Positions 8,373 through 15,663 of a DNA stretch of 28,237 nt are shown here, in pieces. The notes under the pieces are model-generated. The model saw nothing but the letters and a program-made list of their open reading frames with translations. It did no database searches and was not told the DNA's origin. The translations under genes and the position numbers were made by a program. Within the stretch, counting starts at the first letter, position 1. Each line of letters opens with the position of its first letter. Origin of the DNA: CAZBUK01 sp964495085. Lineage in GTDB: Bacteria > Bacteroidota > Ignavibacteria > T3Sed10-11. The stretch lies in NCBI GenBank assembly GCA_964495085.1, contig CAZBUK010000048.1:1-28237 (forward strand), written 5' to 3'.

Positions 8373-9539
8373 TTATTCTTCGATGGTGACGTTAACCACT
8401 TCCGCGTTGAATTTCCGCGTGCGTATGGCGTCAATGATCATAGTGAATTCGGCCGACGAGATCGGGATGCCGTCGAGAAAAAGTTCGCCGGTGAACTCGA
8501 GGTTCGCCTGCTGTATCCGGACGAGGATTTCTTCAAACCGGTCTCCGAGAAGCTGTTCGAGCTGCATCAGCAGCAGATCGCCCGAGGAGAACGAAGCGGG
8601 ATCGACGAGCGTGAATTCGTAGATCTCGCTGACAATGGCCTCCTCGATGTTCGCACTCGTTCGGTAGACTGCTTCCACGTACCAGACGTAATTTTTTCCG
8701 GGCTCGAGCGAGCGTATACCCGGTCCGGATTGTGGGTAGAAGAACTGATTCGCATTGGGAATTCTCGTCTCGAGGTGCGGTATGCCGCTCACGGCCTCTT
8801 CGCGAGATCTTGATCCGGCCGGTACTTCAAACACTCTCAGCACGGTCTCCCGTGTATCGGATCGCCACTGGAAGAGCGGAAATTGCGATACGATCCGGTC
8901 GCCGTCGAACGGGCTGAGCAGCTCGACCTGCGATGGATTGACGATGTTCAGGTGACGTTCGACCGAGGTGAGCTCGAAATACGGACCGTACGGCGGTTCC
9001 GTACTCGCGGGGAGGTACGCGGTCATCTCGAGACTGTACGTCCCCTCGGGAAGCTTCCCCGAACCGCGGATGACATCCACCACTCTCCTCGTCGCAGGAG
9101 ACGGATCGACAATATTTATGAGCCCGAAGTCGGTCAATTCCAGCGGCCCCCCCTTACCCATATCGCGATTGGTAAAGAACCGGGGAATATTGGGTTCGAA
9201 CGAAACAGGTTTCGTGATGCCGTTGAAGATATCGATGGGCTCCTGGACGAGTCCCGTTTCAGCGACGATGCGTATGCCGAGTGCGAGCGCGGTCTGCCGG
9301 TCGGCAGTTATCGTCATGCTGAACAGGATCGGTCCGGCCGGGGAGGTGACCAGATTCTGCATGTTGAATGCAGCATCCGACAGGTAGAAGACATCGACGT
9401 CGATCAATTGAACGTCGAAAGTCAGGTTCACGACCGGGTCGGTCTGTGCCGGCATGCGTGCAGTCACCGCCGCAATCAGCAGCAGTACGGCGAGCAAGCC
9501 TCTGACAGATACGGTCCGTACAAACCTTGTTGTTTTCAT
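8373..9539 (-). CDS. secreted protein with fibronectin-III-like domain, unknown function
   Basis: The start chosen at 9539 gives a typical signal peptide (LLAVLLLIAAVTARMPAQ) with a GGGGG run six bases upstream; earlier in-frame codons encode no sensible signal. The 388-residue protein has an N-terminal beta domain (about 28-205), then a fibronectin/Ig-like segment (about 210-320) containing LLSPFDGDRIVSQFPLFQW and GKNYVWYVEAVYR. It ends in an alpha/beta region (LLLMQLEQLLGDRFEEILVRI). I do not recognise a family. It appears to be the first gene of the four-gene minus-strand run, with only 31 bases before the FecR gene, and is probably periplasmic. Confidence 0.85.
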   Translation of the reverse strand: MKTTRFVRTVSVRGLLAVLLLIAAVTARMPAQTDPVVNLTFDVQLIDVDVFYLSDAAFNMQNLVTSPAGPILFSMTITADRQTALALGIRIVAETGLVQEPIDIFNGITKPVSFEPNIPRFFTNRDMGKGGPLELTDFGLINIVDPSPATRRVVDVIRGSGKLPEGTYSLEMTAYLPASTEPPYGPYFELTSVERHLNIVNPSQVELLSPFDGDRIVSQFPLFQWRSDTRETVLRVFEVPAGSRSREEAVSGIPHLETRIPNANQFFYPQSGPGIRSLEPGKNYVWYVEAVYRTSANIEEAIVSEIYEFTLVDPASFSSGDLLLMQLEQLLGDRFEEILVRIQQANLEFTGELFLDGIPISSAEFTMIIDAIRTRKFNAEVVNVTIEE

Positions 9540-9692
9540 CTTAACCCCCTTGTGCAAGGTGACACTGAATTCGTAGTAACAGCGCGTATCCCTATTTATC
9601 CCAATACTATATACATACATATTCACACTATAAATCAATGTGTGCTGGAGCACATCAGCCGGCCGATGCGGGGAGACATCCTCAAAAATGAG

Positions 9693-11009
9693 CTATAAAC
9701 GGGCGATATCGTTGTAAATCACATATGCCATTACCGCGAGGAGGATGACGAATCCCGCCTGTTGCAGAGCGATCTGTACTTTCGCCGGTACTTCCCGCCT
9801 GAAAATCATCTCATATAACAGGTAAACGAGATGTCCGCCGTCAAGCACCGGAAAGGGTAAAATATTAATAAACGCGAGGGTGATGCTGAGCAAACCGAGA
9901 AACATCAGAAAGGAGAGGATGCCCGCCTCCGCCGAGTTCGTTGCGATCTGTGCAATCATGATCGGCCCGCCCACGTTCTCGCTGAATGAGAGGGTGCCGG
10001 TGATCATGAGCCAGAGCGAGCGGAGCAGCAGACGGAGCATATCGAACATGTCGGATATCCCCGCGGGGAGGGCTCCGAAGAAACTGTAGCTCAAATGGTC
10101 GACCGGGCCGGTATACCGGCGGCCGATACCGATGCCGATCATGCCCTGCTCGTTCGGCGTGACGAAGCCGTGCAAGATCTCGTTATCCCTGACCCACGTC
10201 ACCCGGATATCGCGGCCCGCGTTCGGACGCACCGCTTCGATCACCGCAATTTCGTTGGTTACGGCCCGGTCGTCGACCGAGAGAAGGACGTCGCCCGGTT
10301 CGAGGCCGAGGCGATCGGCCGGCGAATCGGCCAGGACGTTATTGATGACGGCTTCGGTGTACTGCTGCACTACTCCGAACTGTGCCTGCGGCGAGGTAAT
10401 GTTCTGGTCGGCAGGGAGGGTGAGTGTAACCTCGCGCCCGTCCCGTTGGACGATAATGGTAAGCGCCCTGCCCAGTTCTTCGGCATTGAGCGTTCGCATG
10501 ACGTCGCTCCAGTTTGCCAGGTTCCTGTCGTTGATCCGGAGCAGTTTGTCGCCGATCTGAATGCCCGCGGTTGCGGCGGGAGTTTCGGAGATGACGTCCC
10601 CGACTTCGGTCGTCGCATCTACCATTTTTCCCTGGGAGAAGTTTATTCCCCAGAAGATGACGATCGCCAGCAGCGTGTTCATGATTACTCCCGCGCTGAT
10701 AACGAACATCCGCTGCCAGACGGGTTTCGAGCGGTATTCCCATGGCTGCGGCGGCTTGTTTTTAAATTCGGTATCGAAGCTTTCATCCACCATTCCGCTG
10801 ATCTTGACGTAGCCCCCCAGGGGCAGTAGCGCGAACGTGTATTCGGTCTCCCCGATCTTCTTGCTGAAAAGTCTGGGGGGGAACCCGATCGAAAACCGCT
10901 CTACCCGCATGCCGCAGAGCTTTGCCGCAAGAAAATGTCCCAGCTCGTGTACGAAAACCAGAATGCTGATGGTTACTAAAAAATAAAAGATCGTTGCGAT
11001 TACATCCAT
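9693..11009 (-). CDS. rseP: RIP metalloprotease RseP (site-2 protease)
   Basis: This 438-residue inner-membrane zinc protease cleaves transmembrane anti-sigma factors and signal-peptide remnants within the membrane. The zinc motif HELGH (H21, E22, H25) lies in the first helix, and the third ligand motif is in FPVLDGGH (D390). Two PDZ domains follow each other in the periplasmic loop (about 130-200 with the ligand-binding region around AATAGIQIGDKLL, and about 215-285 with SPADRLGLEPGDVLLSVD). The family motif LPLGGYVKISGM is at 62-73. Length and order match the family. GGGAG lies about nine bases before the ATG. It starts 26 bases after the dxr stop, the common dxr-rseP pairing, so co-transcription is likely. 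No RseA-like partner is in the window. Confidence 0.96.
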   Translation of the reverse strand: MDVIATIFYFLVTISILVFVHELGHFLAAKLCGMRVERFSIGFPPRLFSKKIGETEYTFALLPLGGYVKISGMVDESFDTEFKNKPPQPWEYRSKPVWQRMFVISAGVIMNTLLAIVIFWGINFSQGKMVDATTEVGDVISETPAATAGIQIGDKLLRINDRNLANWSDVMRTLNAEELGRALTIIVQRDGREVTLTLPADQNITSPQAQFGVVQQYTEAVINNVLADSPADRLGLEPGDVLLSVDDRAVTNEIAVIEAVRPNAGRDIRVTWVRDNEILHGFVTPNEQGMIGIGIGRRYTGPVDHLSYSFFGALPAGISDMFDMLRLLLRSLWLMITGTLSFSENVGGPIMIAQIATNSAEAGILSFLMFLGLLSITLAFINILPFPVLDGGHLVYLLYEMIFRREVPAKVQIALQQAGFVILLAVMAYVIYNDIARL

Positions 11010-11035
11010 AACATCGTCTCTCCCTCTGGTGTGAA

Positions 11036-12208
11036 TTATTCGTGCATCGGCACGAGATATTTTTTCCTGACGTACGACCCGACGATCGTTCTTGCCTCGC
11101 GGTCTGCCTGCCCGATCTCTTCGAGCGTCGGCTGCCGGATGGTCGTATGTTTCTCCAGCGCCGTCTCGATGAGCGCGGGAATGTCGTTGAAGGCAATGGA
11201 CCCTTCAAGAAATGTCTGTACAGCAACCTCGTTCGCCGCATTCAACACCGCGGGGGCGGTCCCCCCCTCGCGCAGCGATTCTATCGCAAGCCGGAGACAT
11301 GGAAAACGCGCTGTGTCCGGTTCGATGAAATCCATGGCCCCCAATTTACAGAAATCCACCCGTTCATACGAAGACAGGTATCTTTCCGGGTAGCTGAGCG
11401 CATATTGGATCGGTATCTTCATATCGGGAACGCCGAGCTGTGCCTTGACCGAACCGTCGATGAACTCGACCATCGAATGAATGATGGACTGCGGATGAAT
11501 CACCACCTCGATGTTCTCCGCGGGCAATCCGAAGAGATGGTGGGCTTCAATCACCTCCAGCCCTTTGTTCATGAGGGTCGCCGAATCGATGGTTATCTTG
11601 CTCCCCATTTTCCAATTCGGGTGGTTCAGCGCCTCATCGATCGTCACCGAAGCGAGACGTTCGCGGGGAGTCTTCAGAAAAGGTCCTCCCGAAGCAGTCA
11701 GAATAATTTTCGATACCGAATCCGGACTTTCACCGATCAGGCATTGAAGTATTGCACTGTGCTCGCTGTCGACTGGTATGAGGTTCACGTTATGTTTTGC
11801 GACGAGCGACATCATGAGCTCTCCCGCAACAACCAGCGTCTCCTTGTTCGCCAGCGCGATCGATTTCCCCGCCTGAATGGCTCTGATCGTCGGCTGCAAA
11901 CCCGCGTAGCCGACCAGCGAGCTGATGATCATATCGGTATCGTCACGGCTGACGATTTCATCGACTGCTTCGCTCCCGCCGAGAATCTCGATCGAGCCGT
12001 TGACGCGTTTCTTCAGCAACGCTGCAGCGTCCGCATCGATCACCACAGCTCCCCGAGGGCGGTATGCGTGAATCTGACGCTCGAGCAGGTCGATGTTGCG
12101 GTTTGCGACGAGATACGACGCACGGTACCGGTCGGGGAAATTCGATATCACCTCGAGACTGCTGCATCCTATCGAACCGGTCGATCCCAGTACCGCTATT
12201 CGTTTCAT
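11036..12208 (-). CDS. dxr: 1-deoxy-D-xylulose 5-phosphate reductoisomerase
   Basis: Dxr makes 2-C-methyl-D-erythritol 4-phosphate from DXP using NADPH, the committed step of the non-mevalonate isoprenoid pathway in the cytoplasm. The start at 12208 puts the NADPH-binding GSTGSIG motif at residues 8-14, as in the family, giving 390 residues. Other signatures are ANKETLV (120-126), metal ligands D147 and E149 in PVDSEH, E218 in MNKGLEVIEAH, the SGGPF loop, HPQSIIHSMVEF, and a C-terminal helical domain with LNAANEVAV. All expected catalytic residues are present. No strong ribosome-binding site is visible. Candidate -10-like AT-rich hexamers occur 20-40 bases upstream, followed further out by a palindromic repeat element. 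Confidence 0.97.
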   Translation of the reverse strand: MKRIAVLGSTGSIGCSSLEVISNFPDRYRASYLVANRNIDLLERQIHAYRPRGAVVIDADAAALLKKRVNGSIEILGGSEAVDEIVSRDDTDMIISSLVGYAGLQPTIRAIQAGKSIALANKETLVVAGELMMSLVAKHNVNLIPVDSEHSAILQCLIGESPDSVSKIILTASGGPFLKTPRERLASVTIDEALNHPNWKMGSKITIDSATLMNKGLEVIEAHHLFGLPAENIEVVIHPQSIIHSMVEFIDGSVKAQLGVPDMKIPIQYALSYPERYLSSYERVDFCKLGAMDFIEPDTARFPCLRLAIESLREGGTAPAVLNAANEVAVQTFLEGSIAFNDIPALIETALEKHTTIRQPTLEEIGQADREARTIVGSYVRKKYLVPMHE

Positions 12209-12292
12209 GGCAACGTACTCTGCTCTCGTACAATATAAAGGATTAGTATAGTATTCATCCGGGTAAAGAGACGATTTCTTTCGTTCGTCAAA

Positions 12293-12366
12293 CCTCACCC
12301 TTAAATCCACCTGCCCCGTCATGACGGGGTCTCCGCCATTTACGGAGAGGGAGCGAAGGGGCTGAA
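12293..12366. repeat. palindromic repeat element, copy 1 (degenerate outer arms)
   Basis: Two nested hairpins lie side by side: CCCCGTC-AT-GACGGGG (12314-12329), then TCTCCG...CGGAGA (12330-12348). They sit between a CCTCACCC box (12293-12300) and a G-rich right flank that no longer pairs well. The order and spacing match the element at 27559-27640, including the shared CACCTGCCCCG and GGGGTCTCCGC strings. It is in the dxr upstream region, about 85 bases before the start codon. Confidence 0.8.
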
Positions 12367-12500
12367 ACTGTTATTGGCAGCGGAATCGAGGGTAGACAGT
12401 CGGTTCTTTAGCAATAACTAATTAAATTAGTAAATACAGGGCTGGAAAGCAAGCAAATATGAACGGTGGAATAGACCGGAAACCGTTATAAACAGTACAT

Positions 12501-13421
12501 TTACGACTCATGCACCGTTTTCTTCTGCGAACGGATGGCTGGAAGCTGGAGCAGAAGAACGGCTCCGATAACGCTTACAGCGCCGACGATCTGTATCGGA
12601 AAGAGCAGCTCGCCGAGTATGATGGCAGCCGAAACGATCGCAACGATCGGTTCGAGGGTTGCGGTTATGACCGCACGCGTTGCCAGGAGGTGGCGTAATC
12701 CGGTGAAAAAGAACATATAGGGAATGAGAATCGACGTAACCGCTATGACGGCAAGCATGAGCCATTGATCGAGCGTATACCCGGCGTCTGCGATGATCCA
12801 CGGCGGATTGATGAACAGCCAGAACATACTTGCGCATCCGAGCGAATAGATGAGCGTCGTCCAGACGGAATACTTGGCCGGGTTCGCCCTTCCGTAGATC
12901 GAAAAGAACGCGAAGCAGACCCCTGCGATGAGGGCGCTGCCAACTCCCTTCATATCCACCACAAACACCGAAACGTCGTGTCCGCCGACGGTCAGAAAGA
13001 CTCCCGTCATTGCCAGGATCAACGCAAGTATCTTGGACGCTTCGATCGGCTCCTTCTGAACTGCAACAGCGTACAGCATAACCATTACCGGAGCGGTGTA
13101 TTGAACCAGGATCGCGGTCGCGACCGTCGTCAGATTGATGGCGTAATAATAGAAGAAGTTGGAGCCCGCAATGCCGAAGATCCCGAGCAGAATAAAATGT
13201 TTGAGGTGGCGCGGTTTGAATTTCAGGTAGTGTCTGTTGCCCAGGAGAAAGACAGCCAGCAGTATGAGGAATGAGATCGTGACGCGCATCTGGACGACGA
13301 TAATCGTGTCGATCTGCCGGTGCTGAAAAAGATACTTGGCGAAGGTACCCGATACCCCCCAGAAGAAGGCGGCGAGGATGATCAATATATATCCAAGTAA
13401 CGGTCGTTCCCGCTCGCTCAT
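12501..13421 (-). CDS. EamA-family (DMT superfamily) transporter
   Basis: The 306-residue protein is almost entirely hydrophobic helices, with ten expected and two EamA repeats (about 8-140 and 150-292). Family features are visible: an N-terminal helix with AAFFWGVSGTFAKYL, a helix with GIAGSNFFYYYAINLTTVATA, and the matching second-half motif TGLRHLLATRAVITATLEPIVAIVSA. Such proteins are inner-membrane carriers that export or import metabolites; the substrate cannot be read from sequence. The start codon overlaps the stop of the upstream gene (ATGA at 13418-13421), so translation of the two is probably coupled. Confidence 0.93.
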   Translation of the reverse strand: MSERERPLLGYILIILAAFFWGVSGTFAKYLFQHRQIDTIIVVQMRVTISFLILLAVFLLGNRHYLKFKPRHLKHFILLGIFGIAGSNFFYYYAINLTTVATAILVQYTAPVMVMLYAVAVQKEPIEASKILALILAMTGVFLTVGGHDVSVFVVDMKGVGSALIAGVCFAFFSIYGRANPAKYSVWTTLIYSLGCASMFWLFINPPWIIADAGYTLDQWLMLAVIAVTSILIPYMFFFTGLRHLLATRAVITATLEPIVAIVSAAIILGELLFPIQIVGAVSVIGAVLLLQLPAIRSQKKTVHES

Positions 13422-13978
13422 ACCTTTGTCGGGGGCGGGCCGGCTTCGTTTGCGCGCGCCAGATAGTATGAGCTTTGTTCCTGATCGCCGATGATGCCGT
13501 ACATTCGCGACAGACGTTGGTACAACGATTTCGGATTGACAACCCGGGCGACGCCGTCTTTGACGAACTCGATGAGCATGTCGATGGGAGGGATGTTCAG
13601 GTCGGGTTCGTAGCAGTCGCAGGCATCGAGATACGGATCGGGTTCGTTCGGCTTCGCGTCGGCGGCTTTTTTATAGTAGGTGACTGCAAGCTCGTAGTTG
13701 TCGTATGCAAAGAAAGTCAGTTCGAAGACGTTGGCGAGCCACATATACACGTCGTATGCGATATACGGAAACTCCTTCGCGAGTTTTTCCCCGAAGAGGC
13801 ATAGTTCATCGGGGGTCAGCGCCTTATTCCAAAAGAGTTGTCGGTAAAGCTCGATGTCGTCGTGCCGTTCGGCCAGAGCCGCTCCAAAAGCGTCGAAAAT
13901 CAGGTTAAAATCTTTGGAGGATGTGAATATTTCGCGAATGTCCTCGAGCGATAATTTACCCATTTCTGTATCCGTCAT
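13418..13978 (-). CDS. helical-repeat (TPR-like) protein, unknown function
   Basis: This 186-residue soluble protein has no signal or membrane segment. Helical pairs resembling tetratricopeptide repeats are visible: YIAYDVYMWLANVFELTF, then DNYELAVTYYKKAADAKPNEPDPYLDACDCY, and a final YQRLSRMYGIIGDQEQSSYYLARANEA. I recognise no specific family, so a protein-interaction scaffold is the most that can be inferred. It overlaps the transporter start by four bases. No good Shine-Dalgarno is seen at either candidate ATG (13978 or 13963), so the exact start is uncertain. Confidence 0.8.
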   Translation of the reverse strand: MTDTEMGKLSLEDIREIFTSSKDFNLIFDAFGAALAERHDDIELYRQLFWNKALTPDELCLFGEKLAKEFPYIAYDVYMWLANVFELTFFAYDNYELAVTYYKKAADAKPNEPDPYLDACDCYEPDLNIPPIDMLIEFVKDGVARVVNPKSLYQRLSRMYGIIGDQEQSSYYLARANEAGPPPTKV

Positions 13979-14064
13979 GTAAGGAACAACTCGGCCTGAG
14001 GGCGGTGGTAACGGGAAAGATAAAAATCAAGGTAACAAAGCGGACTCATAAATGCAAGAATGGA

Positions 14065-14093
14065 TTGACATAGACGATCGGATTTAGTATACT
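14065..14093 (+). promoter_or_regulatory. sigma-70-type promoter of fdxA
   Basis: TTGACA (14065-14070), a 17-base spacer and TATACT (14088-14093) form a near-perfect housekeeping promoter. Transcription would start near 14100, leaving a leader of about 120 bases before fdxA. Confidence 0.8.
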
Positions 14094-14223
14094 CTATTTC
14101 GTAGAGTGATTCCGTTTTACGGCCCGGACAGTCCATCGTCCCGCCCGTTCTCCAAGTACCGGTTCCGTCGACAATCGATTTCGAAAATCATCAGTCTCTA
14201 TCCATTACTCCTGGGAGGAATCT

Positions 14224-14535
14224 ATGGCATATGTCGTCACGGAAGTATGCTACGATTGTAAGTACACCGATTGCGTCGAGGTCTGTCCCGTCGATTGTTT
14301 CTACGAGGACGATCACACGCTCTACATACATCCCGACGAATGTATCGATTGCGATGCATGCGTTCCCGAGTGTCCGATTGAAGCGATCTTTCCTGCTGAT
14401 CAGGTTCCCGATCAGTGGAAGGGGGACATCGAGCGGAACGCCGAGATGGCTCCGAAATCCACCAACATCACAAGCAAGAAGGATCAACTCGCCGGTACCA
14501 CCGGTAAGGATTGTAAAAAAGCTTCGGAGTATTGA
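14224..14535 (+). CDS. fdxA: 7Fe ferredoxin FdxA ([3Fe-4S][4Fe-4S])
   Basis: The 103-residue protein aligns by eye with Azotobacter ferredoxin I (FdxA type). Cysteines C9, C17 and C50 are in place for the [3Fe-4S] cluster and C21, C40, C43, C46 for the [4Fe-4S] cluster. The non-ligand C12 and C25 of this family are also kept. Conserved blocks are CKYTDCVEVCPVDCFYE, HPDECIDCDAC and PECPIEAIF, and the C-terminal extension (NITSKKDQL) also matches. It is a cytoplasmic low-potential electron carrier; its partner enzyme is not in the window. GGAGG (14214-14218) is five bases from the ATG. A strong promoter upstream and a hairpin terminator downstream make it a single-gene unit. Confidence 0.97.
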   Translation: MAYVVTEVCYDCKYTDCVEVCPVDCFYEDDHTLYIHPDECIDCDACVPECPIEAIFPADQVPDQWKGDIERNAEMAPKSTNITSKKDQLAGTTGKDCKKASEY

Positions 14536-14562
14536 CGGGGAATCCGGCGAAGCGTTCGACCG

Positions 14563-14600
14563 AAACGGGAGGCGGCGGAGACGCCGTTCTCCCGTTTTAT
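14563..14600 (+). terminator. rho-independent terminator after fdxA
   Basis: AAACGGGAG (14563-14571) pairs with CTCCCGTTT (14589-14597), with an inner CGGCG/CGCCG stem and a GAGA loop, followed by TTTTA. It begins 27 bases after the fdxA stop. Confidence 0.78.
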
Positions 14601-14708
14601 ACTCTCCCGACCTATTCATTTTTCCCGGAATACCCGGCGTATTTCCCGTGGTACCCAAACCGGGCGGGAATCCGGCCTCAAACACCGCATATTCACTCCC
14701 TCAGCCGC

Positions 14709-14735
14709 TTGAAAATTCCCCCGCTTTTATATAAT
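14709..14735 (+). promoter_or_regulatory. probable promoter of the DinB/MDMPI-like gene
   Basis: A perfect TATAAT (14730-14735) is preceded by TTGAAA (14709-14714). The 15-base spacer is shorter than ideal. The inferred start near 14742 gives a leader of about 46 bases to the ATG at 14788. Confidence 0.5.
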
Positions 14736-14787
14736 TTCCCTGCAACCAGGTAGAGTCGCTCCAATTACCATTCGATGATACAGGCTG

Positions 14788-15627
14788 ATGCAAAAACTTC
14801 AACACATCGATGCAGTGCATCTCTTTCCCGGCTTGTATAAAGAATTATTTTCTCTGCTGGATTCTCTGCGTCCCGAGGATTGGGAACGGCCGACTATGGC
14901 GTCCGGTTGGACCGTGAGAGACGTCACGGCGCATCTGCTCGATATCGATATACGCCGCCTCTCGGCCCAGCGTGATGTACACACAATGCCCGAACCGGAA
15001 TCGTCGAATACGGGATACACAGAACTTGTAGAGATGCTCAACCGACTCAATGCCGAATGGACCATAGCCGCACGGCGCATGAGTCCCCGTATCATAGTCG
15101 ACTTCCTGAAGGTTACCGGACCTGAGATCTGCGAGCTCTTCGAATTACTCGACCCCGACGAAGAGGCGATCTTCAGTGTTGTTTGGGCGGGTGAAGAGTC
15201 ATCGCCGAATTGGTTCGACGTTGCGCGCGAATACACGGAGCGCTGGCATCACCAGCATCAGATACGCGACGCCGTGCGCACCCGTTCGCTTACCGATGCA
15301 TTGTGGATCCGTCCGTACCTTGATACGCTCGTACGGGGACTCCCGCATGCATACCGCTCGCTCAAACCCGGAAAAGACTTGCGTCTGGTCGTCGATATCG
15401 ACGGGAAGGCGGGGGGAGCATGGACGCTGGCATTTGAAAAAGCGGGGTGGAAGCTGTACGCGGGTAAAGCGGAGCAGGCTGAGACCTCGGTGCGGCTGCC
15501 TGCGGATACCGCCTGGAAATTGTTTTCGAAAATGATACCGCCCGATGAAGCCAGGAAGAAAGCGACGATAACCGGCGTGCCGGAACTCGCCGAACCGTTG
15601 TTCGGATTCGTCGGCTTTATGGTGTGA
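14788..15627 (+). CDS. maleylpyruvate isomerase-like / DinB-like metal-binding protein
   Basis: This 279-residue cytoplasmic protein has the MDMPI N-terminal fold (four-helix, DinB-like): RPEDWERPTMASGWTVRDV followed by AHLLDID (H49), and AREYTERWHHQHQIRDAV with E151 and H155. The H...E-xxx-H set is the expected divalent-metal site of this superfamily. The C-terminal part (about 195-275) resembles the SCP2-like MDMPI_C region (WTLAFEKAGWKL, LPADTAWKLFSKMI). Automated labels call such proteins mycothiol-dependent, but mycothiol is an actinobacterial thiol and nothing here suggests its synthesis, so thiol partner and substrate are unknown. No clear ribosome-binding site precedes the ATG. The gene is convergent with the histidine kinase. 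Confidence 0.87.
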   Translation: MQKLQHIDAVHLFPGLYKELFSLLDSLRPEDWERPTMASGWTVRDVTAHLLDIDIRRLSAQRDVHTMPEPESSNTGYTELVEMLNRLNAEWTIAARRMSPRIIVDFLKVTGPEICELFELLDPDEEAIFSVVWAGEESSPNWFDVAREYTERWHHQHQIRDAVRTRSLTDALWIRPYLDTLVRGLPHAYRSLKPGKDLRLVVDIDGKAGGAWTLAFEKAGWKLYAGKAEQAETSVRLPADTAWKLFSKMIPPDEARKKATITGVPELAEPLFGFVGFMV

Positions 15628-15663
15628 AGCCGGGAGCGTCTCCTGGGGTATTCTTCGTTTATT

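Noticed and set aside
11042..12238. 398-codon plus-strand frame
   Set aside because: It is antisense to dxr, which is certain from its catalytic motifs; no independent evidence of coding.
12508..13542. 344-codon minus-strand frame
   Set aside because: It overlaps the EamA transporter in another frame, is rich in Arg/His, and has no hydrophobic or family pattern.
15630..15646. CCGGGAG-CGT-CTCCTGG hairpin between the convergent MDMPI-like and kinase genes
   Set aside because: The stem includes a G-U pair, has a three-base loop and no adjacent T-tract on either strand, so it is not a convincing terminator.
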